Source: a virus. From it: a stretch of 38,292 bases of DNA. The position numbers and the translations under genes are program-made. The first letter of the stretch is position 1. Each line of letters begins with the position of its first letter. The stretch covers positions 1 to 38,292 of IMG/VR virus record IMGVR_UViG_3300000553_000009. One strand, written 5' to 3'. Below the pieces are notes generated by a model that worked only from the letters and a program-made list of their open reading frames with translations, had not been told where the DNA came from and made no database searches. Of this stretch, positions 14,350 to 22,690 are shown piece by piece.

Positions 14350-15477
14350 TTATGAGGATTGAATAGTTCTTCCTAAAGTAGATACGTTAGCTTTACCATT
14401 ATTGATCATAACCTGTTCCATAGAAAATGTGTCTCCCCCGAGTCCAACAATATTAAATCCTTGATTCCAATTCATCGCAGTGCCATATGTAGATTCTAAA
14501 GAGCACAAACATCCTCCTTCAAATCCGTATATTTGACTTTCTTTCCTACCGCCAATTGCGGGTATTCTTTGACATGAAGATCCTATTCTATGCGTATGTC
14601 CATGAAGAATATTAGTTTTCCACTTTTCAATTTCCGCCAAACAGGAATATCCGCCGCCTTTTCTTACAGTAGTCCCATGTGTAACAATCAAACCATTTAA
14701 ATCTACATAATCTACATGCTTAACATAATTCTGATATTCTCCCATGAAAATATTTTCATAACTCAAAGTCTCCGTTATTTCTGGTAAACAGGCTAATTCT
14801 CCAAGTCTATCTGATAGATATCTCCTCCATCTTCCATCTATAGATTGTCCCGAATGATTAGAATATGTCTCATATATTTCAGCAGATGAAATTGTTAATA
14901 AAGTGTCTAGGAACTCATGATAAGCCTTTCTCTCATCTAAAAGAGACCAACTTGTTTTTAAGTCCTTTGGATATTTTGAAATTGCCATACAATCCATAGT
15001 ATCTCCATTAAGAATAATAATTTTAGGTTGTAGTTCTTCAATAGTAGTCAAAAAAACATTTATCGCCTCTTCCGAGTGAGTCCCAAAATGAAAATCTGAT
15101 CCGACCACTGCATAATCATTAAAAGATTTAGTTCTTGGGACAAAGTTAGAATGGACTTCTATGGGAGCCAATTGTTCTAAAAAGACCAATACTTCTTCTT
15201 CTGTTTTTTGAAACCTTGTAGGTTTAGATCGTTGAAGATTGTTATTAACATAGTGAACTCCGAACGCACTATCTGCGGGAGTAGAATTCACTTCGGAATA
15301 TTTTATAGCACCATCAAATGCCTTATTAAGTGAATTTTCCAAGTCCTTTACTACCCACCCATATGCCGTTGATTTAGGCACTCCGAATTCTTCTGTAATT
15401 TGCGTATAAGTCCAACCGGAATTTCTAGAATTAATTACTTGATCTTTTACACTTAAACCTTGTGTTTTATTTGTCAT
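14350..15477 (-). CDS. Helix-turn-helix / metallophosphoesterase fusion, 375 aa
   Basis: Residues 8-50 form a resolvase/transposase-type helix-turn-helix (VKDQVINSRNSGWTYTQITE... GVPKSTAYGWV). Residues 120-350 are a calcineurin-like phosphoesterase with SDFHFGTH (127-134), LNGDTMD (156-162), SNHSG in place of GNHD/E (206-210), VTHGT (265-269) and HGHTHR (292-297). A phosphoesterase tethered to a DNA-binding domain suggests a nuclease or nucleic-acid phosphatase working at DNA; this is inference. The changed third motif (SNHSG) keeps the metal-binding Asn and His. Coupled to the upstream 75-aa gene by an 11-base overlap. Confidence 0.8.
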   Translation of the reverse strand: MTNKTQGLSVKDQVINSRNSGWTYTQITEEFGVPKSTAYGWVVKDLENSLNKAFDGAIKYSEVNSTPADSAFGVHYVNNNLQRSKPTRFQKTEEEVLVFLEQLAPIEVHSNFVPRTKSFNDYAVVGSDFHFGTHSEEAINVFLTTIEELQPKIIILNGDTMDCMAISKYPKDLKTSWSLLDERKAYHEFLDTLLTISSAEIYETYSNHSGQSIDGRWRRYLSDRLGELACLPEITETLSYENIFMGEYQNYVKHVDYVDLNGLIVTHGTTVRKGGGYSCLAEIEKWKTNILHGHTHRIGSSCQRIPAIGGRKESQIYGFEGGCLCSLESTYGTAMNWNQGFNIVGLGGDTFSMEQVMINNGKANVSTLGRTIQSS

Positions 15478-15694
15478 TATCTATTTTATCTATTTGGTTT
15501 TTGAGATCATTAAACATCTCAAGAGTTTCCTTCTGTGAGGGGCGTGAATAGAGATTGCTCAGTTCCGCCTCGGCTTCATCTAACGTATCATAATAACTAT
15601 GAATGTCAACCTTTCCATTCGTCAAATCTTTTTTTAAAATATTGTATCCGCCGTCGCCAGCAGGACGAATCTTATATTTGACATGAGGTTTCAC
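15467..15694 (-). CDS. Hypothetical protein, 75 aa
   Basis: A small protein starting with GTG (MKPHVKYKIRPAGDGGYNILKKDL), a likely beta-hairpin followed by a helix (TLDEAEAELSNLYSR) and a charged tail. Not recognised. There is no ATG alternative at the N-terminus, and a TAAATA box with 6-nt spacing supports the GTG. It is translated just before the HTH-phosphoesterase, with overlapping ends. Confidence 0.55.
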   Translation of the reverse strand: MKPHVKYKIRPAGDGGYNILKKDLTNGKVDIHSYYDTLDEAEAELSNLYSRPSQKETLEMFNDLKNQIDKIDNDK

Positions 15695-15706
15695 TTCTCT
15701 TATTTA
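15695..15706 (-). promoter_or_regulatory. Late-type TAAATA box before the 75-aa gene
   Basis: TAAATA (minus strand, 15701-15706) + 6 nt + GTG 15694. It overlaps the stop codon of the dehydratase gene (15700-15702). Confidence 0.5.
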
Positions 15707-16743
15707 TCTTTTAGTCCCAATCTTTCGCCGGAATAACCGTCCAATGAAGCTTTATTGTTAAAGTACCATGATATAGTTTTTATCAATCCCATCTTTAAAG
15801 TATTATGAGGGTTCCAGTATAATTTATACTTGGCTTTGCTACCATCAATGCCATATCTGGCATCATGGCCGGGCCTATCAGTGATAAATTTCATATTACA
15901 ATCAGAATCAATCTTAAATTCTGAATATATCAAATCTCCTATCATATCAATCAATTCTACATTGGCCATTTCACAATTAGCTCCGAATAAATATGTCTCT
16001 CCTTTGGTTCCATACAGTAATGCCTGTATTATTCCTCGGCAATGATCATCAACATAAATCCAATCTCTGATATTTTGCCCATTTCCGTACACTGGAATGT
16101 CCTCATTATTCAAAAAATGTTTAATGACAGTCGGTATCAACTTTTCAGGATGTTGATATGGGCCATAATTATTTGAACAGTTAGTAATGATTGTATCCAT
16201 TCCGTAAGTATGGTAATATGATCTAACTATATGATCAGATGCCGCCTTAGATGCACTGTACGGACTTCTTGGATCATATTTAGTGGTTTCCGAGAACTTT
16301 GGATCAGTTAATCCTAATGATCCAAATACTTCGTCTGTGGACACATGGAGAAATCTATGATATCTTCCAGTAACTTTACTATATGATTTAAATTCTTCTA
16401 ATAATGAATATGTTCCTAATATATTAGTGATTATAAAATTATCAGGATTGTCGATAGATCTATCCACATGAGATTCTGCTGCTAGATGTAAGATGTGATC
16501 TATCCTATACTTTGATAGGATCTTTCCCACTGTGGGGCCATCTGCAATATCGCCAACTACCAATTCATATCTTGGATCAGATTTGGGAATCTCTGATAAT
16601 CCATCCTTATTGGCAGCATAAGTCAATGCATCAAGATTTACAATAAGCTCAACGTCTCTCCTATTCATCAACATTTTAATGAGATTAGTTCCAATAAATC
16701 CACACCCCCCAGTAATTAGTAATCGCATACCTGTCTTTATCAT
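15700..16743 (-). CDS. rmlB: dTDP-glucose 4,6-dehydratase
   Basis: A canonical short-chain dehydrogenase/reductase of the RmlB type. It has the NAD-binding GGCGFIG near the start, LHLAAESHVDRSIDNP, the STDEVFG active-site loop with Asp-Glu, and the catalytic YSASKAASDH, then NCSNNYGPYQHPEKLIP and the late RPGHDARYGID. It converts dTDP-glucose to dTDP-4-keto-6-deoxyglucose, the first step to rhamnose and other deoxysugars. In a phage it may modify host surface glycans, phage glycoproteins or DNA bases. The length (347 aa) is complete. Start 16743 (MIKTGMRLLITGG) is preferred to the upstream TTG; ATG 16728 is also possible. It runs divergently from the small terminase gene. Confidence 0.93.
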   Translation of the reverse strand: MIKTGMRLLITGGCGFIGTNLIKMLMNRRDVELIVNLDALTYAANKDGLSEIPKSDPRYELVVGDIADGPTVGKILSKYRIDHILHLAAESHVDRSIDNPDNFIITNILGTYSLLEEFKSYSKVTGRYHRFLHVSTDEVFGSLGLTDPKFSETTKYDPRSPYSASKAASDHIVRSYYHTYGMDTIITNCSNNYGPYQHPEKLIPTVIKHFLNNEDIPVYGNGQNIRDWIYVDDHCRGIIQALLYGTKGETYLFGANCEMANVELIDMIGDLIYSEFKIDSDCNMKFITDRPGHDARYGIDGSKAKYKLYWNPHNTLKMGLIKTISWYFNNKASLDGYSGERLGLKDK

Positions 16744-16764
16744 TGTTTTATCGTTTGTCAAGCA

Positions 16765-16775
16765 TAAATATCGTT
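16765..16775 (+). promoter_or_regulatory. Late-type TAAATA box before the small terminase gene
   Basis: TAAATA 16765-16770 + 5 nt + ATG 16776, chosen over an ATG-less frame extension to 16743. Confidence 0.6.
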
Positions 16776-17267
16776 ATGGCTAACGATGAAGCAAATCTTG
16801 ACAGAGACGTTGATAACATCATATTCCAGATCAAGAATCAAGGGAAAAGCGTAAAAACGGTGAAAAAAGATCGCCCAGAACTTCAAAAGGAGGATTTGGA
16901 ACGCTTTGTCATTGATAATGCGTCTTCAGTAGTCATGGATTCAATTGAAATGATTCAAGATTTAAAAGATGAAGTTCAAGGCGATCCAAAAATGGTAGGA
17001 GCAGTATCAGAATTGGTTAAAGCCACTACTGCTGCCATCGAAGCTTTATCCAAGTTAAAACTTTCCGATGATAGAATCAGAGGGCAGAGAGAACTTAAAC
17101 AAATGGATATAGATGCCAAGGCGATTGACATGGATAACATGTCTAAGCCAGGAGGGCTTTATATTAGTAGAGAGGCTTTGATGAAAGGCGTAATTGATCG
17201 TGTACTGGAAAACAATCTTCCACAAATAAAGGAATCCCCCCCAATTAATCCCCCAATTGATGTCTAG
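16776..17267 (+). CDS. Probable small terminase subunit (gp16-like)
   Basis: 163 aa, close to T4 gp16 (164 aa). The core (about 45-105) is a pair of helices, DNASSVVMDSIEMIQDLKDEV and MVGAVSELVKATTAAIEALSKLKL, with the charged, coiled-coil look of gp16 central domains. It is followed by a Lys-rich segment and a C-terminal YISREALMKGV helix. The small terminase recognises DNA and regulates the large subunit. In T4 gene 16 lies directly before gene 17. Here it is 15 kb from the terminase and on the other strand, so the call rests on shape and length only. The end shares the palindrome CTAG with the convergent 17264 gene; both use TAG there. Confidence 0.5.
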   Translation: MANDEANLDRDVDNIIFQIKNQGKSVKTVKKDRPELQKEDLERFVIDNASSVVMDSIEMIQDLKDEVQGDPKMVGAVSELVKATTAAIEALSKLKLSDDRIRGQRELKQMDIDAKAIDMDNMSKPGGLYISREALMKGVIDRVLENNLPQIKESPPINPPIDV

Positions 17268-18187
17268 TTTCCTAATTGTCCTTCGTTAGTAGATAAAATG
17301 TATTCTTTATTTTTAGAATCATTTTCTATTTTCAAAGCCGATTTTCTTCTTTCATCAGAATCAAATATATCTCCCATAAGATCAAGCACAATGATTTCAG
17401 TGCTATCTCCATCTGTAAATTGTTTTTCTACTGTATCATTGGATGAAGTGGAAGTATTTTTATCTGAATCAAACGGGAAATATTCCTTTTTATCTGACCA
17501 CATACGAAATGTTTCCGTTTGTAGGTATTCTTCAATCTTATCGAATATGTCTTGTGCTGTTCTAGATACTGCCAAGTAATAGTAGTTATCCTTTACCAAA
17601 TAACTACCATTGGACTTTAATACCCACTTTCCAGGGTCTTCTTCATTATATCTATCCTGCGGTTTCTTATCCATGATAGGTAATGTATTATCTATTACGG
17701 TAGATGTTGTTAATCCACTTCTAAATATATCTTCCGTTAAGTCCGTAGAAGCGATTAGAGTTTTCTGCATGAAAGCTGGCAACTTATTAAAGGTGTCCAC
17801 TGCGCATCCAAGGGAATATCCCATGGTTTCAAATAATGTGGTATTTGAAGGGCATTTGGTTTTATTTCCAAGCCCTCCCATTGAATCAGGAGTATTTGGA
17901 AAATATTTTTTTCCTTCAGATAATGTTTTAACATACTCACTCAATGGACCGCTCCTCAACACATCAATATAATATTGAATAGTGTAAGTGTCTAGGTCTT
18001 TACCTTCTTCATCTAATTTATTAATGAATATCTCCAATTGATTTACTCCAAACTCATAAATCTTCTTAAATTCCACCATGAATTCAATTTCCTTATCAGT
18101 AAAGGCATCGTTAAGATTCTGGATGGTATTCATATCATCCTGTGTAAAGCAAATAGCCCTTAAAATTTCAACTTTATTTGTTTGCAT
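17264..18187 (-). CDS. Baseplate-operon protein of unknown family, 307 aa
   Basis: Not recognised. It is acidic and mostly helical, with a Ser/Thr/Asp-rich low-complexity stretch near residues 245-275 (SDKNTSTSSNDTVEKQFTDGD) and no signal peptide. It starts at ATG 18187, which overlaps the stop of the gp27-like gene by one base (TGATG), and it is the last gene of the tail block. Its position suggests a hub or wedge component or an assembly factor; T4 places several small hub proteins next to gp27. Confidence 0.6.
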   Translation of the reverse strand: MQTNKVEILRAICFTQDDMNTIQNLNDAFTDKEIEFMVEFKKIYEFGVNQLEIFINKLDEEGKDLDTYTIQYYIDVLRSGPLSEYVKTLSEGKKYFPNTPDSMGGLGNKTKCPSNTTLFETMGYSLGCAVDTFNKLPAFMQKTLIASTDLTEDIFRSGLTTSTVIDNTLPIMDKKPQDRYNEEDPGKWVLKSNGSYLVKDNYYYLAVSRTAQDIFDKIEEYLQTETFRMWSDKKEYFPFDSDKNTSTSSNDTVEKQFTDGDSTEIIVLDLMGDIFDSDERRKSALKIENDSKNKEYILSTNEGQLGN

Positions 18188-19512
18188 CAATCGGTGTCCT
18201 CGTTTAAATTAGAATTTGGGCCTATATACGTTTTTGTACAGAATATTTGATTAGTATATAGATCAGCAAAGAATACATGACGTACTTCTGTTATATACCA
18301 TCTCCCCAATACCTTCTCATCACTTTTAAGTATGGCTGCATTTTTTCTCGGAGAGAATATATCCAAAAATTTTCCAGATTTTCTAGCAGTGTCTCCGACA
18401 TTGGAAAAAGTTGCTTGGAGATTATAAAATGTTAAAGAATTATATGCTTCTGCCTCTACAATTTTAATTCCATCTTCAACAGGATAAGGAAATTTATATC
18501 TTTTGAATTTTTGGGCAGTTGTATGATTCTTAATGGCGAATGGTTTAGGTTTTCCAGATATTGATTTGAATGGATCTACAAATTTTGATTGCCACTTCTT
18601 TTTAATATCCTCAAATTTCAATCTTCTTATTTTCTGCTCCCCTAAAATATTATCCCAACCAATAACAAGACTATTAATAAAAAAGTCGTTGGTCCAACTA
18701 TACAATGGGGTGGAAATTCCTATATTTTTTAATCCGCCAATATATTCTCCAGTGGGAGGACCAGAAAAAGGATTATTAGGATTTTCAAACCCAATTTCAT
18801 CAGTCAAATCTCCAATTGAAAAAGCTTCAATGGTATTTTTATCATTATCCGAATATATTTTAGATAACAAGTCTAATCTATACTTATTAGTATTATCATC
18901 GTAATTGATAAATCCGGTTATATATAATTCCCCATCTTTGGCATAGTATATGCGCATAAAGTAGTGAATTAAATCAACGTATCTAAAAGTGCCAGGAGGA
19001 GTGTACGTAATCTCAAAATCTCCTTCTTCCCAATTACTTTCATCTACTTTATCATCTCCCAATACCTCTTTAAAAATGTCTTTTAATATTTTACCAATCT
19101 TTCCAGAATAAGTCTTTAGATATGGCAATTTATCAGAAAACATGATAGCATCTTTAGCGATTAAGGAAAATACTTTAATATTCTCTGATCTAACTAAGGG
19201 ATTTACGACATTAGCATCTTCAATAATTATAAATGTATGGGAAAATTTAGCAGTTGGGTCGTCAGAATCCTTTGGTTTAAATGATATTAGTAACTCATCT
19301 CTACCATCTCCTCTTAAAAAGTAATCATCTTCAATAAAATCATAAGGGTTGGCTATTGATATAGTTCCCGAATAGAACGGATCAAATACATTATCTACTA
19401 ATGTCATACCTTTGATAGCTGACTTAGTAAAAGATATTTCCTGTTTATCTGGATTACTCAATTTAAATTCACAGATATAGTCAACATCATTAATTTTAAA
19501 AGTAGCTTCCAT
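18187..19512 (-). CDS. Baseplate hub protein, gp27-like
   Basis: A 441-aa protein with the look of the T4 gp27 family (391 aa in T4). The N-terminal tube-like beta domain has VFDPFYSGTISIANP, then VFSLIAKDAIMFSDKLPYLKTYSG, and the C-terminal part ends VLGRWYITEVRHVFFADLYTNQIFCTKTYIGP, a strand pattern seen in hub proteins that must sit on the tail tube axis. gp27 trimers link the tube to the spike. A longer frame starts at 19557 but overlaps the upstream gene; ATG 19512 directly follows its stop (TAATATG). The family match is by pattern, not by alignment. Confidence 0.6.
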   Translation of the reverse strand: MEATFKINDVDYICEFKLSNPDKQEISFTKSAIKGMTLVDNVFDPFYSGTISIANPYDFIEDDYFLRGDGRDELLISFKPKDSDDPTAKFSHTFIIIEDANVVNPLVRSENIKVFSLIAKDAIMFSDKLPYLKTYSGKIGKILKDIFKEVLGDDKVDESNWEEGDFEITYTPPGTFRYVDLIHYFMRIYYAKDGELYITGFINYDDNTNKYRLDLLSKIYSDNDKNTIEAFSIGDLTDEIGFENPNNPFSGPPTGEYIGGLKNIGISTPLYSWTNDFFINSLVIGWDNILGEQKIRRLKFEDIKKKWQSKFVDPFKSISGKPKPFAIKNHTTAQKFKRYKFPYPVEDGIKIVEAEAYNSLTFYNLQATFSNVGDTARKSGKFLDIFSPRKNAAILKSDEKVLGRWYITEVRHVFFADLYTNQIFCTKTYIGPNSNLNEDTD

Positions 19513-19513
19513 A

Positions 19514-19912
19514 TTAATAATGTCTATTATCGTAAACTGTAGATTGAGTAATGTCACTATATATTGCAGTTCTTACCCCATCTATAATATATTTTATTTG
19601 AGTTCCCCCTTCAACATAAAATGGTGCTCCTATAAATTTATCTTTATTTAATGAATATAATATCCACCAGGATTGAATATCCTCATAAATTCTATAAGAT
19701 AATAATGTTAATGGTATCCTGGTATTAACATTATAATATTGTATATATTGACTATCAATCTCAGGAAAGTCAATCTTCTTTAAAGTATTATAAACATAAA
19801 AATCCTTATTGTCAAGTGATTCCTGAAAAATTTTGAAAATTCTCTCGTAGTTCCTGATTCCTAGGGCAGAAAGGGAAGGAATGTCATTTTGAAAGTTACC
19901 TAATTCTATCAT
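19514..19912 (-). CDS. 53: Baseplate wedge protein, gp53-like
   Basis: 132 aa (T4 gp53 is longer, 196 aa). The diagnostic part is RIYEDIQSWWILYSLNKDKFIGAPFYVEGGTQIKYI (about 75-112). This matches the gp53 LysM-like core in which a Tyr-Asp/Glu-x-x-x-Trp-Trp pattern leads into a helix and an N-x-x-x-F-x-P-turn. gp53 joins neighbouring wedges at the hub. It sits two bases after the tube-cap gene (TAATTATG coupling) and one base before the hub gene. Confidence 0.7.
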   Translation of the reverse strand: MIELGNFQNDIPSLSALGIRNYERIFKIFQESLDNKDFYVYNTLKKIDFPEIDSQYIQYYNVNTRIPLTLLSYRIYEDIQSWWILYSLNKDKFIGAPFYVEGGTQIKYIIDGVRTAIYSDITQSTVYDNRHY

Positions 19913-19914
19913 AA

Positions 19915-20766
19915 TTATGAAGTTTGATTGATTTGATCCATAAATCCTGCATGTTCCATTGTCAATGATTGGAAAGACATGTCAATTTTGTATCCCTCTG
20001 GGGTTAGAACCCCGTTTATTTCTCTACGAGTTCCTAGTAGAGAAACTCCAAAATCACTACACCATGCCCATCTAATATATCTTTGCCCTGGGACAATAAC
20101 CTTATAAATTCTAGGGGGTTCCACCGCAATACTATTAATCCTTAAAGGTCTATTAATTTTAGTTAATTTAACTACTAAATCATGATTATCTTGAAAACTT
20201 CCCTGATTTATGGTATTAGATAAAACAAATGATACTTGTAAAGGTCTGTCGTTTTTAGCAAATTGATAGAACATAGGGGTTTCAATATATGTACCCGGAG
20301 AACCACTATCCCCCATGGTTTGTCCTGCCCCCATTATATCTCCTGTCGTTAATTGTTTAACTGCCTTTGCTGCTGTAGCGTTATCAGATAGGTTATATAA
20401 TTCACCAAGACCCCCCATAAGCCCTTTAACACTATCATATAATGCTCCTCCTACAGCATTTCCATTTTCTCCGACCCCACTTTGAAAAGTATCTCCAAAA
20501 GTTTGAGAAAACCCTCTAATATCATCTCCGAAATATGGAAAAATAAAATCCTCATCTTTAGTAGAAGATTTTCCGTATAGATCTTCATAGAATGCCGTAG
20601 CATCTTTATTTAATCCCTGACCAATCGTTATAAATCCTTTAATTGATTGCATTATTTGACTGGATCTTAGTTTATAGGAAGTTATCCAAACCTTCGGGGC
20701 ATTATTTCTAATACCCGATCCTTTTGGGGAACTTGTCCAATCATAATCTGTAACAACATTAGTCAT
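19915..20766 (-). CDS. Baseplate tail-tube cap/initiator, gp48/gp54-like
   Basis: 283 aa. The C-terminal part has the strand pattern of the T4 gp48/gp54 pair: RPLQVSFVLSNTINQ, then PPRIYKVIVPGQRYIRWAWCSDFGVSLLGTRREINGVLTPEGYKIDMSFQSLTMEH. These proteins cap the baseplate hub and start tail-tube polymerisation. The N-terminus is Gly/Ser-rich and flexible. In T4, gp48 and gp54 follow the tape measure gp29, and here too the gene comes right after the tape measure. Only one such gene is seen, so it may stand in for both. A TAAATA box lies 5 nt before the start. Confidence 0.75.
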   Translation of the reverse strand: MTNVVTDYDWTSSPKGSGIRNNAPKVWITSYKLRSSQIMQSIKGFITIGQGLNKDATAFYEDLYGKSSTKDEDFIFPYFGDDIRGFSQTFGDTFQSGVGENGNAVGGALYDSVKGLMGGLGELYNLSDNATAAKAVKQLTTGDIMGAGQTMGDSGSPGTYIETPMFYQFAKNDRPLQVSFVLSNTINQGSFQDNHDLVVKLTKINRPLRINSIAVEPPRIYKVIVPGQRYIRWAWCSDFGVSLLGTRREINGVLTPEGYKIDMSFQSLTMEHAGFMDQINQTS

Positions 20767-20777
20767 ATCAATATTTA
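20767..20777 (-). promoter_or_regulatory. Late-type TAAATA box before the tube-cap gene
   Basis: TAAATA (minus strand, 20772-20777) + 5 nt + ATG 20766. The stop of the tape measure (20775-20777) is part of it. Confidence 0.6.
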
Positions 20778-22676
20778 GGCGAGTGCATAGGGACTGGAAA
20801 TATAAGCGTCCCTATTATCTGGCACTGTTTCTTTCGTAGGAGGAGTAGAAAGAGAAGGAATAGTTGGATTAACTAATATAGGATTCCCTCCCGGTGGACT
20901 ACCTGCTATTTTTTTAAGTTCGTTCAAAGATGCCGATCCCAAAGTTATTAAATTTAATAATAATTTGGATTGTTCTATGGTAGCATCATGTAATAAAGAA
21001 AACCAATTTCTTTCTTGATCCCCATTATATGATAACATTTTAACCATATCAGAATTTGATTGTATTGATATAGCCTTTTCCTTCTCCTTTGTCACCGCGA
21101 TATTTTTCTTGTCATTTGGGGAAATCAAATCTCCTATCCACCCCCCTATAGTTGAAGCTATTTTTTTCAAAACATCCATAGCTCCTCCCGCAATTCCAGA
21201 AATAACTTCCACTACACCGGGAATCCATTTCACTACCATATCTTTGGTTTTGTCTGACATGGAGGCAATACCATCAAATACGGTATTACCAATAGTAGAT
21301 AAACTACCCCAAACTTTTTCAGAAGTATCTTTCATACCCCCCCAAACTTTAGCAGCCCCCACTGTAATAGACTCCCATGCAGCAGAAGTAACTTTCTCAG
21401 TTTCTTCCCAAAAATCTCCTGCGAATGTTTTTATAGTAGCTATACTATCCCCCAATGGACCTTTCATTTTATCCCAAGCACTTGATATAAATTGTTTAGT
21501 ACTTTCGAAGGCACTTTTAGCTCCATTAGATATGCTTGCCCATGCGCCCTCTTTTGGTTCTCCTACTTGATCGTCCGATATTATACCAAACCATGCCAAA
21601 GGCTTTTTGATATACCATGGCAAATCCTTTAATTTGCTTCTTATCCACGCCATCAGCCGTTCCCCCCAAGAACTATCTTTCGTTATGGTTGGTTCAGGAG
21701 ATTTTTCACTATTTAAAAATCCTGACAGAACATCTATTCCCTTTAATAACAATCCTCCACCCCCAAGAGTAAATATGCCCAATCCGATTTGTTTAATGCC
21801 TTCCCCAAATTGTCCAGCTTTAAACGCATCACTTGCCATACCGAATCTTTTAAAGGTTCCTATAACTGGAATGTATAGTCCATTATCCCATATAACTTTC
21901 CCCATACTTGATGCCCATCCCTTGATTGTATTCCATCCATTCTCTTTACTTAACGCCCCTCCCTCATTAAACATTCCCTGTGATTCGGCCATTGCGATTA
22001 AAATGTCAGCACCAAAAGATAGAAATGGGCCTGCTACTGGTATAAAATTCAATAATCCCGATATTAATTCGGCAAGTCCTAAATATGGTTTATCTTCTTT
22101 AAATGCTCGAACCGCAAGACCTAAACTTATTATTCCTCCGATTATGGGAAGTTTTTTGAGAATTCCCATCGCTAATCGTTTAGAAAAGAATTTTCCAATG
22201 ATTCCTAATGCTCCCATAAACCCCAATTTTCCCACAACTACCACCGCCCCTGTCATATCCCCAAACACTCCACTCATGGCAGCTCCAAGACTTATAACAG
22301 AGGCCGCGAACAACCCAAGACCCCCCAAAATTCCCAACATTAAACCTCCAATACCGGGACAAATATCAGTTTTTTCCGAACTCTTCTTTTGAGTTTTGGA
22401 TATACCAGAAGCTAAAGTCGATGTTTGACTTTCTTCATCGGTTTTCTTCTTATATTCGAAAAACATCTTATTAAAAAGACTAAAAGTAGCAATGAGTTTA
22501 GATTTCTCATTTGCTGATAATGCGGGCTTTGGCTTTTTAGGTTTACCAGAATCCAAAGTGGAATCATCCACTGGATTTATGTTTTTATCGACTAACTGAG
22601 TTTGCTTCGGAACTCCTCGTTTTTCCGAGAGTTCTTCTAATAAATTCAAAAGTTTTAGTACAATATTATCGTCCAC
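20775..22676 (-). CDS. Tail tape measure protein (gp29-like position)
   Basis: 633 aa, near the T4 gp29 length (590 aa). Residues 107-230 are a very hydrophobic, Gly/Ala-rich run (for example PGIGGLMLGILGGLGLFAAS and IIGGIISLGLAV), typical of tape measures that enter the host membrane. Residues 385-510 repeat a Trp/Lys/Gly pattern (W-x-K, AWESITVGAAKVWGG). Both ends are charged and Pro-rich, and the N-terminus has a basic Pro-rich stretch at 45-53. It sits between chaperone-type genes and the tube-cap gene, the classic order. The start is GTG 22676; an ATG two bases upstream is out of frame. The TAAATA box at exactly 5 nt before the GTG supports it. Confidence 0.75.
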   Translation of the reverse strand: MDDNIVLKLLNLLEELSEKRGVPKQTQLVDKNINPVDDSTLDSGKPKKPKPALSANEKSKLIATFSLFNKMFFEYKKKTDEESQTSTLASGISKTQKKSSEKTDICPGIGGLMLGILGGLGLFAASVISLGAAMSGVFGDMTGAVVVVGKLGFMGALGIIGKFFSKRLAMGILKKLPIIGGIISLGLAVRAFKEDKPYLGLAELISGLLNFIPVAGPFLSFGADILIAMAESQGMFNEGGALSKENGWNTIKGWASSMGKVIWDNGLYIPVIGTFKRFGMASDAFKAGQFGEGIKQIGLGIFTLGGGGLLLKGIDVLSGFLNSEKSPEPTITKDSSWGERLMAWIRSKLKDLPWYIKKPLAWFGIISDDQVGEPKEGAWASISNGAKSAFESTKQFISSAWDKMKGPLGDSIATIKTFAGDFWEETEKVTSAAWESITVGAAKVWGGMKDTSEKVWGSLSTIGNTVFDGIASMSDKTKDMVVKWIPGVVEVISGIAGGAMDVLKKIASTIGGWIGDLISPNDKKNIAVTKEKEKAISIQSNSDMVKMLSYNGDQERNWFSLLHDATIEQSKLLLNLITLGSASLNELKKIAGSPPGGNPILVNPTIPSLSTPPTKETVPDNRDAYISSPYALA

Positions 22677-22687
22677 ATAACTATTTA
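22677..22687 (-). promoter_or_regulatory. Late-type TAAATA box before the tape measure
   Basis: TAAATA (minus strand, 22682-22687) + 5 nt + GTG 22676; the spacing decides for this non-ATG start. Confidence 0.6.
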
Positions 22688-22690
22688 AGT

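Noticed and set aside
19513-19557. Longer start for the gp27-like gene
   Set aside because: The extra codons overlap the gp53-like gene, whereas ATG 19512 follows its stop by one base, as elsewhere in the operon.
21109-22392. Long plus-strand open frames inside the tape measure gene
   Set aside because: They are shadows of the minus-strand gene: Pro/Ile-rich low-complexity translations, no box, no coupling, no recognisable domain.
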